In this document: one piece after another, positions 1 through 5,470 of the stretch
Position numbering within the stretch: the stretch's first letter is position 1
Layout: each line of letters begins with the position of its first letter
Assembly: GCA_002421865.1 (NCBI GenBank)
Contig: DISE01000090.1
Coordinates: 1-5,470 of the forward strand
Length of the DNA stretch: 5,470 nucleotides
Direction of reading: 5' to 3'
Source of the DNA: Castellaniella sp. UBA6218
GTDB taxonomy: Bacteria; Pseudomonadota; Gammaproteobacteria; Burkholderiales; Burkholderiaceae_B
Made by a program: the position numbers and the translations under genes
The notes under the pieces: model-generated
What the model was told of the DNA's origin: nothing
The model's database searches: none
The model's input: the letters and a program-made list of their open reading frames with translations, nothing else

Positions 1-1152
1 ATGACCAACACCGACACCGCCGATCCGGTCGCCACCGCGATCCAGGTCAAGGAGCTGGCGCGGGCCGGCTCCGAACTGGTGCGCATCACGGTCAACTCGC
101 CGGCTGCCGCGGCCGAGGTCGCGGCGCTGCGCGAGCAGCTCGACCGGATGGGCGTCGACGTGCCGCTGGTGGGCGATTTCCACTACAACGGCCACAAGCT
201 GCTGGCCGAATTTCCGGAATGCGCCCAGGCGCTGTCCAAGTACCGCATCAACCCGGGCAACATGGGCGGCGGCAAGAAGCGCGGCGACAATTTCGCGCAA
301 ATGATAGAAGTCGCCTGCCGCTATGAAAAGCCGGTGCGCATAGGCGTCAATTGGGGCAGCCTGGACCACGAACTGATGGCGCGCATGATGGACGACAATA
401 GCAAGCGCGCCCAGCCCTGGGATGCGCAAGCCGTCATGCGCGACGCCCTGGTGGTGTCCGCCATCAGCAACGCGCGGCGCGCCGAAGAGCTGGGCCTGTC
501 CCCGAACGCCATTCTGCTGTCCTGCAAGGTCAGCCATGTGCAGGACCTCATCACCGTCTATCGAGACCTGTCGGCGCGCTGCGATTATCCCTTGCACCTG
601 GGGCTGACGGAAGCGGGCATGGGCAGCAAGGGCATAGTGGCCTCGACCGCGGCCCTGGCGGTCCTGCTGCAACAGGGCATAGGCGACACCATACGCATTT
701 CGCTCACGCCCGAGCCCGGCGGCGACAGGCGGCGCGAAGTCATCGTCGCCCAGGAAATACTGCAAAGCATGGGTTTGCGCGCCTTCACCCCCATGGTGGT
801 GGCCTGCCCGGGCTGCGGGCGCACCAGCAGCACGGTCTTCCAGGAACTGGCCGACAGCATACAGGCGTATCTGCGCGAGCAGATGCCGGTGTGGCGCAAC
901 CGCTATCCCGGCGTGGAACGCATGAATGTGGCGGTCATGGGCTGCGTGGTGAACGGCCCGGGGGAAAGCCGCCATGCCGATATCGGCATCAGCTTGCCGG
1001 GCACCGGCGAAATTCCCACCGCCCCGGTATATATCGACGGCCAGCGCACCGTCACGCTCAAGGGCGACAGCATTGCACAAGAATTCCAGGCCATCGTCGA
1101 GCAATATGTAGAGCGCCGCTATGGCGACAATGAAGACAACAAGCGCGCTTGA
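1..1152 (+). CDS. ispG: 4-hydroxy-3-methylbut-2-enyl diphosphate synthase (IspG/GcpE), 5'-truncated
   Basis: IspG is the cytosolic [4Fe-4S] enzyme that reductively converts methylerythritol cyclodiphosphate (MEcPP) to HMBPP in the MEP isoprenoid pathway. The visible 383 residues begin at the Met of the family motif QSMTNT, so this ATG is internal. The family carries roughly 25-50 more residues upstream, and the true start lies outside the window. The N-terminal TIM-barrel part holds YRINPGN (81-87), RIGVNWGSL (113-121) and PLHLGLTEAG (197-206). The C-terminal cluster domain has the ligands: C269 and C272 in ACPGCGR, C315 in GCVVNGPGE, and E322, matching the three-Cys plus Glu arrangement of the family. 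Compared with E. coli IspG there are extra residues around 89-97 (GGGKKRGDN) and 131-141, as I recall from other betaproteobacterial forms. The gene ends with TGA at 1150-1152, about 25 nt before hisS. Seven of its 21 Ile codons are the rare AUA. Identification is very secure. Confidence 0.97.
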   Translation: MTNTDTADPVATAIQVKELARAGSELVRITVNSPAAAAEVAALREQLDRMGVDVPLVGDFHYNGHKLLAEFPECAQALSKYRINPGNMGGGKKRGDNFAQMIEVACRYEKPVRIGVNWGSLDHELMARMMDDNSKRAQPWDAQAVMRDALVVSAISNARRAEELGLSPNAILLSCKVSHVQDLITVYRDLSARCDYPLHLGLTEAGMGSKGIVASTAALAVLLQQGIGDTIRISLTPEPGGDRRREVIVAQEILQSMGLRAFTPMVVACPGCGRTSSTVFQELADSIQAYLREQMPVWRNRYPGVERMNVAVMGCVVNGPGESRHADIGISLPGTGEIPTAPVYIDGQRTVTLKGDSIAQEFQAIVEQYVERRYGDNEDNKRA

Positions 1153-1177
1153 ATCGCGCGGGCAACAGCACAAATAT

Positions 1178-2464
1178 ATGACGCAGTCGTTTCAGAAGGT
1201 CCGTGCCCTGACCGGCATGAAAGATGTACTCCCTGACACCAGCGCCGAATGGGAAAGCCTGGAGGCGACTGTACGCCAGTGGCTGGCCGCATACGGCTAC
1301 CGCAACATGCGCACGCCCGTGCTGGAGCTGACCCGGCTCTTCACGCGCGGCATAGGCGAAGTGACCGACATCGTCGAAAAGGAAATGTATTCCTTCACCG
1401 ATGCGCTCAACGACGAACAACTGACCATGCGCCCGGAATTCACCGCCGGCATGGTGCGCGCATGCATCGAGCACAATCTGCTCTACGACCGCCCGCGGCG
1501 CGTGTATGCCATGGGGCCGGTCTTCCGCCACGAAAAGCCGCAGCGCGGCCGCTACCGCCAGTTCCACCAGATCGACGTCGAGGCCCTGGGCTTTCCCGGG
1601 CCGGACGTGGACGCGGAACTGATCGTGATGCTGTCGCGTCTGTGGCGCCTGCTGGGCCTGAAGGACATCCGTCTGGAGCTCAACTCGCTGGGCCAGGCGG
1701 CCGAACGCGCCGCCCACCGGGCGGCCCTGGTCGCGCACCTGGAAAAGCATGTCGACGTGCTCGACGAGGAAGCCCGACGCCGCATGCACAGCAATCCGCT
1801 GCGTGTGCTGGACACCAAGAATCCCGCCATGCAGGACATGGCCAACGCCGCGCCGCGCCTGTTCGACTTTCTGGGCGCCGAATCGCTGGCGCATTACCGG
1901 GGCCTGTGCGACCGGCTGGACGACGCCGGGATCGCCTATACGCTGAATCCGCGGCTGGTGCGGGGGCTGGACTACTACAATCTGACCGTTTTCGAATGGG
2001 TCACGGACCGCCTGGGCGCCCAGGGCACGGTCTGCGGCGGCGGCCGCTACGACGGCCTGATCGAACTGCTGGGCGGAAAACCCGCGCCTGCAGTGGGTTT
2101 CGCCATCGGCATGGAACGCCTGCTCGACCTCTGGCTGCAGGACGCGCCCGACCAGGATCCGGCCGAATGCCAGGTCTATCTGGTCCATCAGGGCGATGAA
2201 GCCCAGCGGCGCGCCGCGCAGATCGCGGAGTCGCTGCGCGACGCCGGACTGCGGGCACTTGTCCATGCCGGTTCGACTGGGTTTAAATCACAGTTTCGCC
2301 GGGCGGACGCCAGTGGCGCGGTGGCCGCCGTCGTCATCGGCGGAGATGAACTGGCCTCGGGCCAGGCGACGGTGAAATGGCTGCGCGCCGGCGATGCCGG
2401 GCAAGGGCAGCAGGAATCGATCGCCTTCGGCCAATTGGCCGGGAAACTCCAACAAAGGATCTGA
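1178..2464 (+). CDS. hisS: histidine--tRNA ligase (HisRS)
   Basis: HisRS is a cytosolic, homodimeric class II aminoacyl-tRNA synthetase that activates histidine with ATP and charges tRNA-His. With the start at 1178 it has 428 residues, normal for the bacterial enzyme. Visible elements: GMKDVLP near the N-terminus (13-19), class II motif 2 with FRHEKPQRGRYRQFHQ (116-131), histidine-specific LVRGLDYY (260-267) whose Arg262 corresponds to the catalytic arginine of E. coli HisRS, a second His-binding element GGGRYDGL (287-294), and motif 3 GFAIGMERL (307-315) with the ATP-binding Arg314. From about 330 onward is the alpha/beta anticodon-binding domain (QVYLVHQGDE, then FKSQFRRADASGA). The start at 1178 (MTQSFQKVRAL) gives the usual short lead before motif 1. 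ATGs at 1121 and 1130 are in frame but would overlap ispG and add an atypical tail. No clear Shine-Dalgarno precedes 1178, so the start is less certain than the identity. Confidence 0.96.
   Translation: MTQSFQKVRALTGMKDVLPDTSAEWESLEATVRQWLAAYGYRNMRTPVLELTRLFTRGIGEVTDIVEKEMYSFTDALNDEQLTMRPEFTAGMVRACIEHNLLYDRPRRVYAMGPVFRHEKPQRGRYRQFHQIDVEALGFPGPDVDAELIVMLSRLWRLLGLKDIRLELNSLGQAAERAAHRAALVAHLEKHVDVLDEEARRRMHSNPLRVLDTKNPAMQDMANAAPRLFDFLGAESLAHYRGLCDRLDDAGIAYTLNPRLVRGLDYYNLTVFEWVTDRLGAQGTVCGGGRYDGLIELLGGKPAPAVGFAIGMERLLDLWLQDAPDQDPAECQVYLVHQGDEAQRRAAQIAESLRDAGLRALVHAGSTGFKSQFRRADASGAVAAVVIGGDELASGQATVKWLRAGDAGQGQQESIAFGQLAGKLQQRI
2454..2459 (+). promoter_or_regulatory. probable ribosome binding site of yfgM
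   Basis: AAAGGA lies within the last codons of hisS, 13 nt before the ATG at 2473. The spacing is somewhat long, but it is the only purine-rich anti-16S match nearby and supports 2473 over the upstream ATG at 2377. Its position inside hisS suggests that hisS translation reaches and may unmask the site. Confidence 0.5.
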
Positions 2465-2472
2465 ACACAGGC

Positions 2473-3111
2473 ATGGCATACGATCTCGAAGAACAGGAAA
2501 AAATCGACGCGCTGAAGGCATGGTGGGAACGCTATGGCACGCTTTCCATGGCCCTGGTCTTCGCCGTGCTGGCCGTCTTCGCCGGATGGCGCGGCTGGCA
2601 GTGGTACCAGTCGCACCAGGCCAACCAGGCCATGGGCTACTACGAGGCCCTCGAGACCGCGGCGGCCCAGCCGGGCGACGACGCGGTGACCCGCATCAAG
2701 GCGGCCAGCGCCGCCCTGCGCGACGATTACGCCGGCTCGGGCTATGCCGCGCGCGGCGTGCTGGTGGCGGCCTGGGCCCTCCAGGAACGCAAGGACCTGG
2801 ACGGCGCCCGCGAACAGCTCGAATGGCTGGCGCGCGACGCGGCCGCCCCGGCCCTGCGCGCGGTGGCCCGCCTGCGCCTGGCCGGCGTGCTGCTGACCCA
2901 GAAACAGTACGAGCCTGCCCTGGCCCAGCTCCAGGGCACGCCGCCCGCCGGCTTCGCCGGACTGTACGCCGACCGGCGTGGCGACATCCTGGCCGCCCAG
3001 GGACAGCGTGAACAGGCCGTCCAGGCCTGGAAAGAGGCCTTGAAATCCCTGGGCGCGGATCCCGCGGCCCAGATCGTCCAATTGAAAATCGATGCCCTGA
3101 ACGGAGCCTGA
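2473..3111 (+). CDS. yfgM: YfgM-like ancillary SecYEG translocon subunit (TPR-like, single-pass membrane protein)
   Basis: This 212-residue protein resembles YfgM, an inner-membrane protein that in E. coli associates with SecYEG and the chaperone PpiD and is thought to help hand over newly exported proteins in the periplasm. It begins with the charged family signature MAYDLEEQEKIDALKAWWER, on the cytoplasmic side. One hydrophobic segment follows at about 22-40 (TLSMALVFAVLAVFAGW) with no signal-peptidase site, implying an N-in, C-out anchor. The periplasmic remainder is Ala/Leu-rich helical repeat sequence of TPR_21 type: YAARGVLVAAWALQERKDLDGAREQLEWL (91-119), then VARLRLAGVLLTQKQYEPALAQL and DILAAQGQREQAVQAWKEAL (171-190). 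E. coli YfgM has 206 residues, so length fits. The start at 2473 is chosen because AAAGGA lies upstream and the signature begins there; an in-frame ATG at 2377 would add an Arg-rich stretch inside hisS. It sits between hisS and bamB, the usual place for yfgM. The molecular role is inferred from the family. Confidence 0.88.
   Translation: MAYDLEEQEKIDALKAWWERYGTLSMALVFAVLAVFAGWRGWQWYQSHQANQAMGYYEALETAAAQPGDDAVTRIKAASAALRDDYAGSGYAARGVLVAAWALQERKDLDGAREQLEWLARDAAAPALRAVARLRLAGVLLTQKQYEPALAQLQGTPPAGFAGLYADRRGDILAAQGQREQAVQAWKEALKSLGADPAAQIVQLKIDALNGA
3103..3106 (+). promoter_or_regulatory. ribosome binding site of bamB
   Basis: GGAG sits 7 nt before the bamB ATG at 3114, within the final codons of yfgM. 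Spacing and sequence are near ideal, and it fixes the bamB start just before the lipoprotein signal peptide. Confidence 0.7.
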
Positions 3112-3113
3112 TC

Positions 3114-3182
3114 ATGCGCCACTATTCCCGCCTGTTTCGCGCGGCGCTCGCCGGTCTGGTCGTTGCCGGGCTGTCCGGCTGC
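3114..3182 (+). other. lipoprotein signal peptide and lipobox of BamB
   Basis: Residues 1-22 form a type II signal peptide: basic MRHYSRLFR, hydrophobic AALAGLVVAG, then L-S-G before Cys23 (TGC at 3180-3182). Signal peptidase II would cleave before this Cys after lipidation. Gly at the +2 position carries no inner-membrane retention signal. Confidence 0.9.
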
Positions 3183-4265
3183 GGCCTGTTTTCCCAGGCC
3201 GACGCCCGTTTCGATCCCGCGCCGCTGACCGACTACGCACCCTCGCTGGCAGTGTCGGCGCGCTGGTCGGTCTCGATCGGCAGCGGCGGCGGCTACGGCT
3301 TCGCTCCCGAACTGGTGGGCGACACGCTGTACGCCGCGACGCCATCGGGCGCAGTGGCGGCGCTGGACGCCGCCTCGGGCGCGCTGCGCTGGCGCGTCGA
3401 TGCCGGGCCGCTGTCGGCCGGGGCCGGCAGCGACGGGCGACTGGTCGCCGTGGCTTCCCAGTCCGGGATGGTCGTGGCCTACGACGCCCAGGGCAAGGAA
3501 CTCTGGCGCAGCCAGGCCGCCAGCGCCGTCAACGTGCCGCCCTCCGTGGGCAACGGGATCGTCGCGGTGCGCACCACGGACTACCGTATCCAGGCCTTCG
3601 ACGCCGCCACCGGCAAGCTGCGCTGGAACGTGCAGCGTCCCGGTCCCGCCCTGGCGCTGCGCACCAGCATCCGGATGCTTTCGGTGCCCAATCTGCTGAT
3701 CGCCGGCATGCCCAACGGCCGCCTGATGGTGATCGACGCGGCGTCCGGCGCCGTGCGCTGGGAAGGCTCGGTCTCCAGCTCGCGCGGGGCCTCCGACCTG
3801 GAGCGCATCACCGATGTGGTCGGCGAGCCTGTCGTCGTCGGCCCGTTGCTGTGCGGCGTCAGTTACCAGGGCCGCACGACCTGCTTCGACGTATCCCAGG
3901 GCGGACGAGCCGTCTGGACCCAGGATGTCTCCTCGGCGACCGGCATGAACACCGACGGCCAGCGACTCTATCTGGCCGACGCGCGCGACACGGTTCGCGC
4001 CCTTGACCTGAAGGACGGCCACGAACTCTGGAAACAGACGGCGCTGCTCAATCGCCATCTGGGTGCTCCCGTGCCGGTGGGCGCCGCCGTGGCCGTGGGC
4101 GACTACGAAGGCTACGTGCATTTCCTGTCGCGCGCCGACGGCGCCCTGATGGCCCGCCTGCAGGTGGGCGGCGGGCCGGTCGTCTCGGCCCTGGTGCCCA
4201 CTCCTCGCGGGGTGGTCGTCCAGACGGGCGACGGCAAATTGATTCTGGTGGGCGTCGGTGGCTGA
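3114..4265 (+). CDS. bamB: outer membrane protein assembly factor BamB (lipoprotein, beta-propeller)
   Basis: BamB is a lipoprotein on the periplasmic face of the outer membrane. It binds BamA in the BAM complex, which folds and inserts beta-barrel proteins. The 383-residue product (E. coli: 392) starts with a lipoprotein signal peptide: positive n-region (MRHYSRLFR), hydrophobic core, then lipobox LSGC with the modified Cys at 23. The next residue is Gly rather than Asp, consistent with Lol transport to the outer membrane. The mature part is an eight-bladed PQQ-like propeller. Blade-end tryptophans recur at 51, 93, 131, 171, 216, 268 and 306, commonly in G-x-L/V-R/x-W (GALRW, GKELW, GKLRW, GAVRW, HELW). 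The eighth repeat (GALMARL, 343-349) has Ala in the Trp position. The family loop DLERITDVVGEPVV occupies 228-241. C247 and C257 may pair as a disulfide. The start at 3114 has a well-placed GGAG and lies 2 nt after the yfgM stop. Confidence 0.95.
   Translation: MRHYSRLFRAALAGLVVAGLSGCGLFSQADARFDPAPLTDYAPSLAVSARWSVSIGSGGGYGFAPELVGDTLYAATPSGAVAALDAASGALRWRVDAGPLSAGAGSDGRLVAVASQSGMVVAYDAQGKELWRSQAASAVNVPPSVGNGIVAVRTTDYRIQAFDAATGKLRWNVQRPGPALALRTSIRMLSVPNLLIAGMPNGRLMVIDAASGAVRWEGSVSSSRGASDLERITDVVGEPVVVGPLLCGVSYQGRTTCFDVSQGGRAVWTQDVSSATGMNTDGQRLYLADARDTVRALDLKDGHELWKQTALLNRHLGAPVPVGAAVAVGDYEGYVHFLSRADGALMARLQVGGGPVVSALVPTPRGVVVQTGDGKLILVGVGG
4247..4252 (+). promoter_or_regulatory. probable ribosome binding site of der
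   Basis: GGTGGG lies 5 nt before the GTG at 4258, inside the end of bamB. It is a moderate GGUGG-type match. Together with the 8-nt overlap of the two genes it supports GTG 4258 as the der start and coupling of der translation to bamB. Confidence 0.5.
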
Positions 4266-5470
4266 TACGCGCTTCAAACCGGTCGTGGCCCTGGTCGGGC
4301 GCACGAACGTCGGTAAATCGACCCTGTTCAACCGCCTGACGCGCTCGCGCGCGGCGCTGGTGGCGAACATCTCCGGACTGACCCGCGACCGCCACTATGG
4401 CGAGGGGCGGGTGGGCGAGCACCCCTACATCGTGGTCGATACCGGCGGTTTCGAGCCGGTGGCAACGCGCGGCATCCTGGTCGAGATGGCGCGCCAGACC
4501 GCCCAGGCCATCGCCGAATCCGATGTGGTGATTTTCCTGGTGGACGGGCGCGAAGGCATCAATGCCCACGACCACGAAATCGCCCGCCTGCTGCGCAAGT
4601 CCGGCCAGCGGGTGCTGCTGGCCGTGAACAAGGCCGAGGGCATGCGTCATCACGCCGACCTGGCCCAGTTTCATGAGCTGGGGCTGGGAGAGCCGCACCC
4701 GATTTCCGCCGCGCACGGCGACGGCGTCTCGGCCCTGGCGGACGAGGCGCTCGCTCCGCTGCTGGCCGAACAGGCCCGGGAAGCCGATGCCGCGGATCCG
4801 GATGCCGACGCCGACGAGGGCGGGCCGCACGAGCACCGTATCAAGCTTGCCATCGCCGGTCGGCCGAACGTCGGCAAGTCCACGCTCATCAATACTCTGG
4901 TAGGCGAGGATCGCGTCATCGCCTATGACCTGCCGGGCACCACGCGCGACGCCATCGAGATCGAGTTCGAGCGTGGCGAGCGCCGCTACACGCTGATCGA
5001 CACCGCCGGCCTGCGCCGCCGGGGCAAGGTCTTCGAGACCGTGGAAAAATTTTCGGTCATCAAGACGCTGCAGGCCATCGAGGCCGCCAACGTCGTGCTG
5101 TTGCTGATCGACGCCAGCGACGGCATTTCCGATCAGGACGCCCATATCGCCGGCTTCATCACCGAGACAGGCCGCGCCCTGGTGGTGGGCCTGAACAAAT
5201 GGGACGCGGTGGACCGCGAGCAGCGCGAGTGGGTGCAGCGCGAATACGACCGCAAGCTGCGCTTCCTGTCCTTCGCCCGCGTCCTGCACCTCTCCGCCCT
5301 GAAGGGGCAGGGGGTCGGTCCCGTGCTCAAGGCCGTGGACGCCGCGCATGCCGCCGCCTTCGCGAAGCTGTCCACGCCCAAGCTGACCCGCATCCTGCAG
5401 GCTGCCGTGGAACAGCAGCCGCCGCCGCGCAAAGGCATCTTCCGGCCCAAGATGCGCTACGCCCACCAGG
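4258..5470 (+). CDS. der: ribosome biogenesis GTPase Der (EngA), 3'-truncated, GTG start
   Basis: Der is an essential cytosolic GTPase with two tandem GTPase domains and a C-terminal KH-like domain that acts in 50S subunit maturation. The frame is open from GTG 4258 to the window edge: 404 codons plus one base, with about 45-60 residues missing against the usual ~450. Domain 1 has P-loop GRTNVGKST (14-22), GLTRD (40-44), DTGG (61-64), NKAE (124-127) and SAAHG (150-154). An Ala/Asp/Glu-rich linker (about 170-192) leads to domain 2 with GRPNVGKST (201-209), GTTRD (227-231), DTAG (248-251), NKWD (313-316) and SALKG (346-350). The KH-like domain starts after that, with the family element PPPRKGIFRPKMRYAHQ at the edge. 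GTG 4258 is the only plausible start: the frame reads V-A-D-T-R-F-K-P-V-V-A-L-V-G-R, the next in-frame Met is well inside domain 1, and GGTGGG precedes it by 5 nt. It overlaps bamB by 8 nt. The domain 1 residues Thr16 and Asn37 are unusual. Confidence 0.96.
   Translation, partial: MADTRFKPVVALVGRTNVGKSTLFNRLTRSRAALVANISGLTRDRHYGEGRVGEHPYIVVDTGGFEPVATRGILVEMARQTAQAIAESDVVIFLVDGREGINAHDHEIARLLRKSGQRVLLAVNKAEGMRHHADLAQFHELGLGEPHPISAAHGDGVSALADEALAPLLAEQAREADAADPDADADEGGPHEHRIKLAIAGRPNVGKSTLINTLVGEDRVIAYDLPGTTRDAIEIEFERGERRYTLIDTAGLRRRGKVFETVEKFSVIKTLQAIEAANVVLLLIDASDGISDQDAHIAGFITETGRALVVGLNKWDAVDREQREWVQREYDRKLRFLSFARVLHLSALKGQGVGPVLKAVDAAHAAAFAKLSTPKLTRILQAAVEQQPPPRKGIFRPKMRYAHQ

Noticed and set aside
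1..3. ATG at the first base as the ispG start codon
   Set aside because: The sequence begins with the MTNT of the conserved QSMTNT motif, which in IspG lies a few dozen residues from the N-terminus, so the ATG is internal and the gene is cut by the window edge.
1144..1160. Inverted repeat CGCGC/GCGCG around the ispG stop codon as a terminator
   Set aside because: The stem is only 5 bp, no T-run follows, and hisS begins within 20 nt, so a rho-independent terminator is unlikely.
1058..2266. A 402-codon open frame on the - strand opposite hisS
   Set aside because: It mirrors hisS codon bias, its translation is rich in Gln, His, Ala and Arg with no family motif, and there is no room for its own promoter.
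2377..2472. A 32-codon N-terminal extension of the yfgM frame starting at ATG 2377
   Set aside because: It would overlap hisS by 88 nt and adds an Arg-rich stretch before the well-defined MAYDLEEQEK start; the AAAGGA at 2454-2459 fits the ATG at 2473.
3264..4160. Repeated G-x-L-x-W segments in bamB as a DNA repeat array
   Set aside because: The similarity is at protein level (propeller blades of a PQQ-like fold), with divergent nucleotide sequence and no direct DNA repeats.
2742..4370. A 542-codon open frame on the - strand, opposite yfgM, bamB and the start of der
   Set aside because: It is antisense to three securely identified genes, has no recognisable domain, and such frames are common in GC-rich DNA, where stop codons are rare on the complement of strongly biased codons.
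4048..5466. A 472-codon open frame on the - strand opposite der
   Set aside because: It lies opposite the Der coding frame, which has full GTPase motifs; the antisense product shows low-complexity composition and no domain.

Overview
The window is a GC-rich, tightly packed stretch of ordinary housekeeping chromosome with five genes, all on the + strand: ispG (5' end cut off), hisS, a yfgM-type TPR membrane protein, bamB and der (3' end cut off). Gene order, high GC and protein character point to a betaproteobacterium. From remembered protein sequences I would guess Burkholderiales, family Alcaligenaceae (Bordetella/Achromobacter type). That placement is inference and was not checked against a database.

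Layout: ispG occupies 1-1152 and enters from the left. Its first visible ATG is an internal Met, not the start codon. hisS follows after about 25 nt (1178-2464). yfgM starts 8 nt after hisS ends (2473-3111), bamB 2 nt after that (3114-4265), and der starts at a GTG inside the end of bamB (4258), running off the right edge. No gap exceeds 30 nt, and I see no terminator or convincing internal promoter. The simplest reading is one transcript, with translational coupling at least from bamB to der.

Function: IspG catalyses the penultimate step of the MEP isoprenoid pathway and HisS charges tRNA-His. The YfgM-like protein is an inner-membrane accessory of the Sec translocon. BamB is an outer-membrane lipoprotein of the BAM complex that inserts beta-barrel proteins, and Der is a double-GTPase needed for 50S ribosome maturation. 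The middle pair links export across the inner membrane with outer-membrane assembly. The outer genes serve lipid precursor supply and translation. In related genomes der is commonly followed by hfq, which would lie beyond the right edge.

I found no new system, mobile element, RNA gene, CRISPR array or signs of transfer. The points most worth checking are small: two unusual residues in the first GTPase domain of Der, the GTG start of der overlapping bamB, a cluster of AUA Ile codons in ispG, and the uncertain start of hisS.
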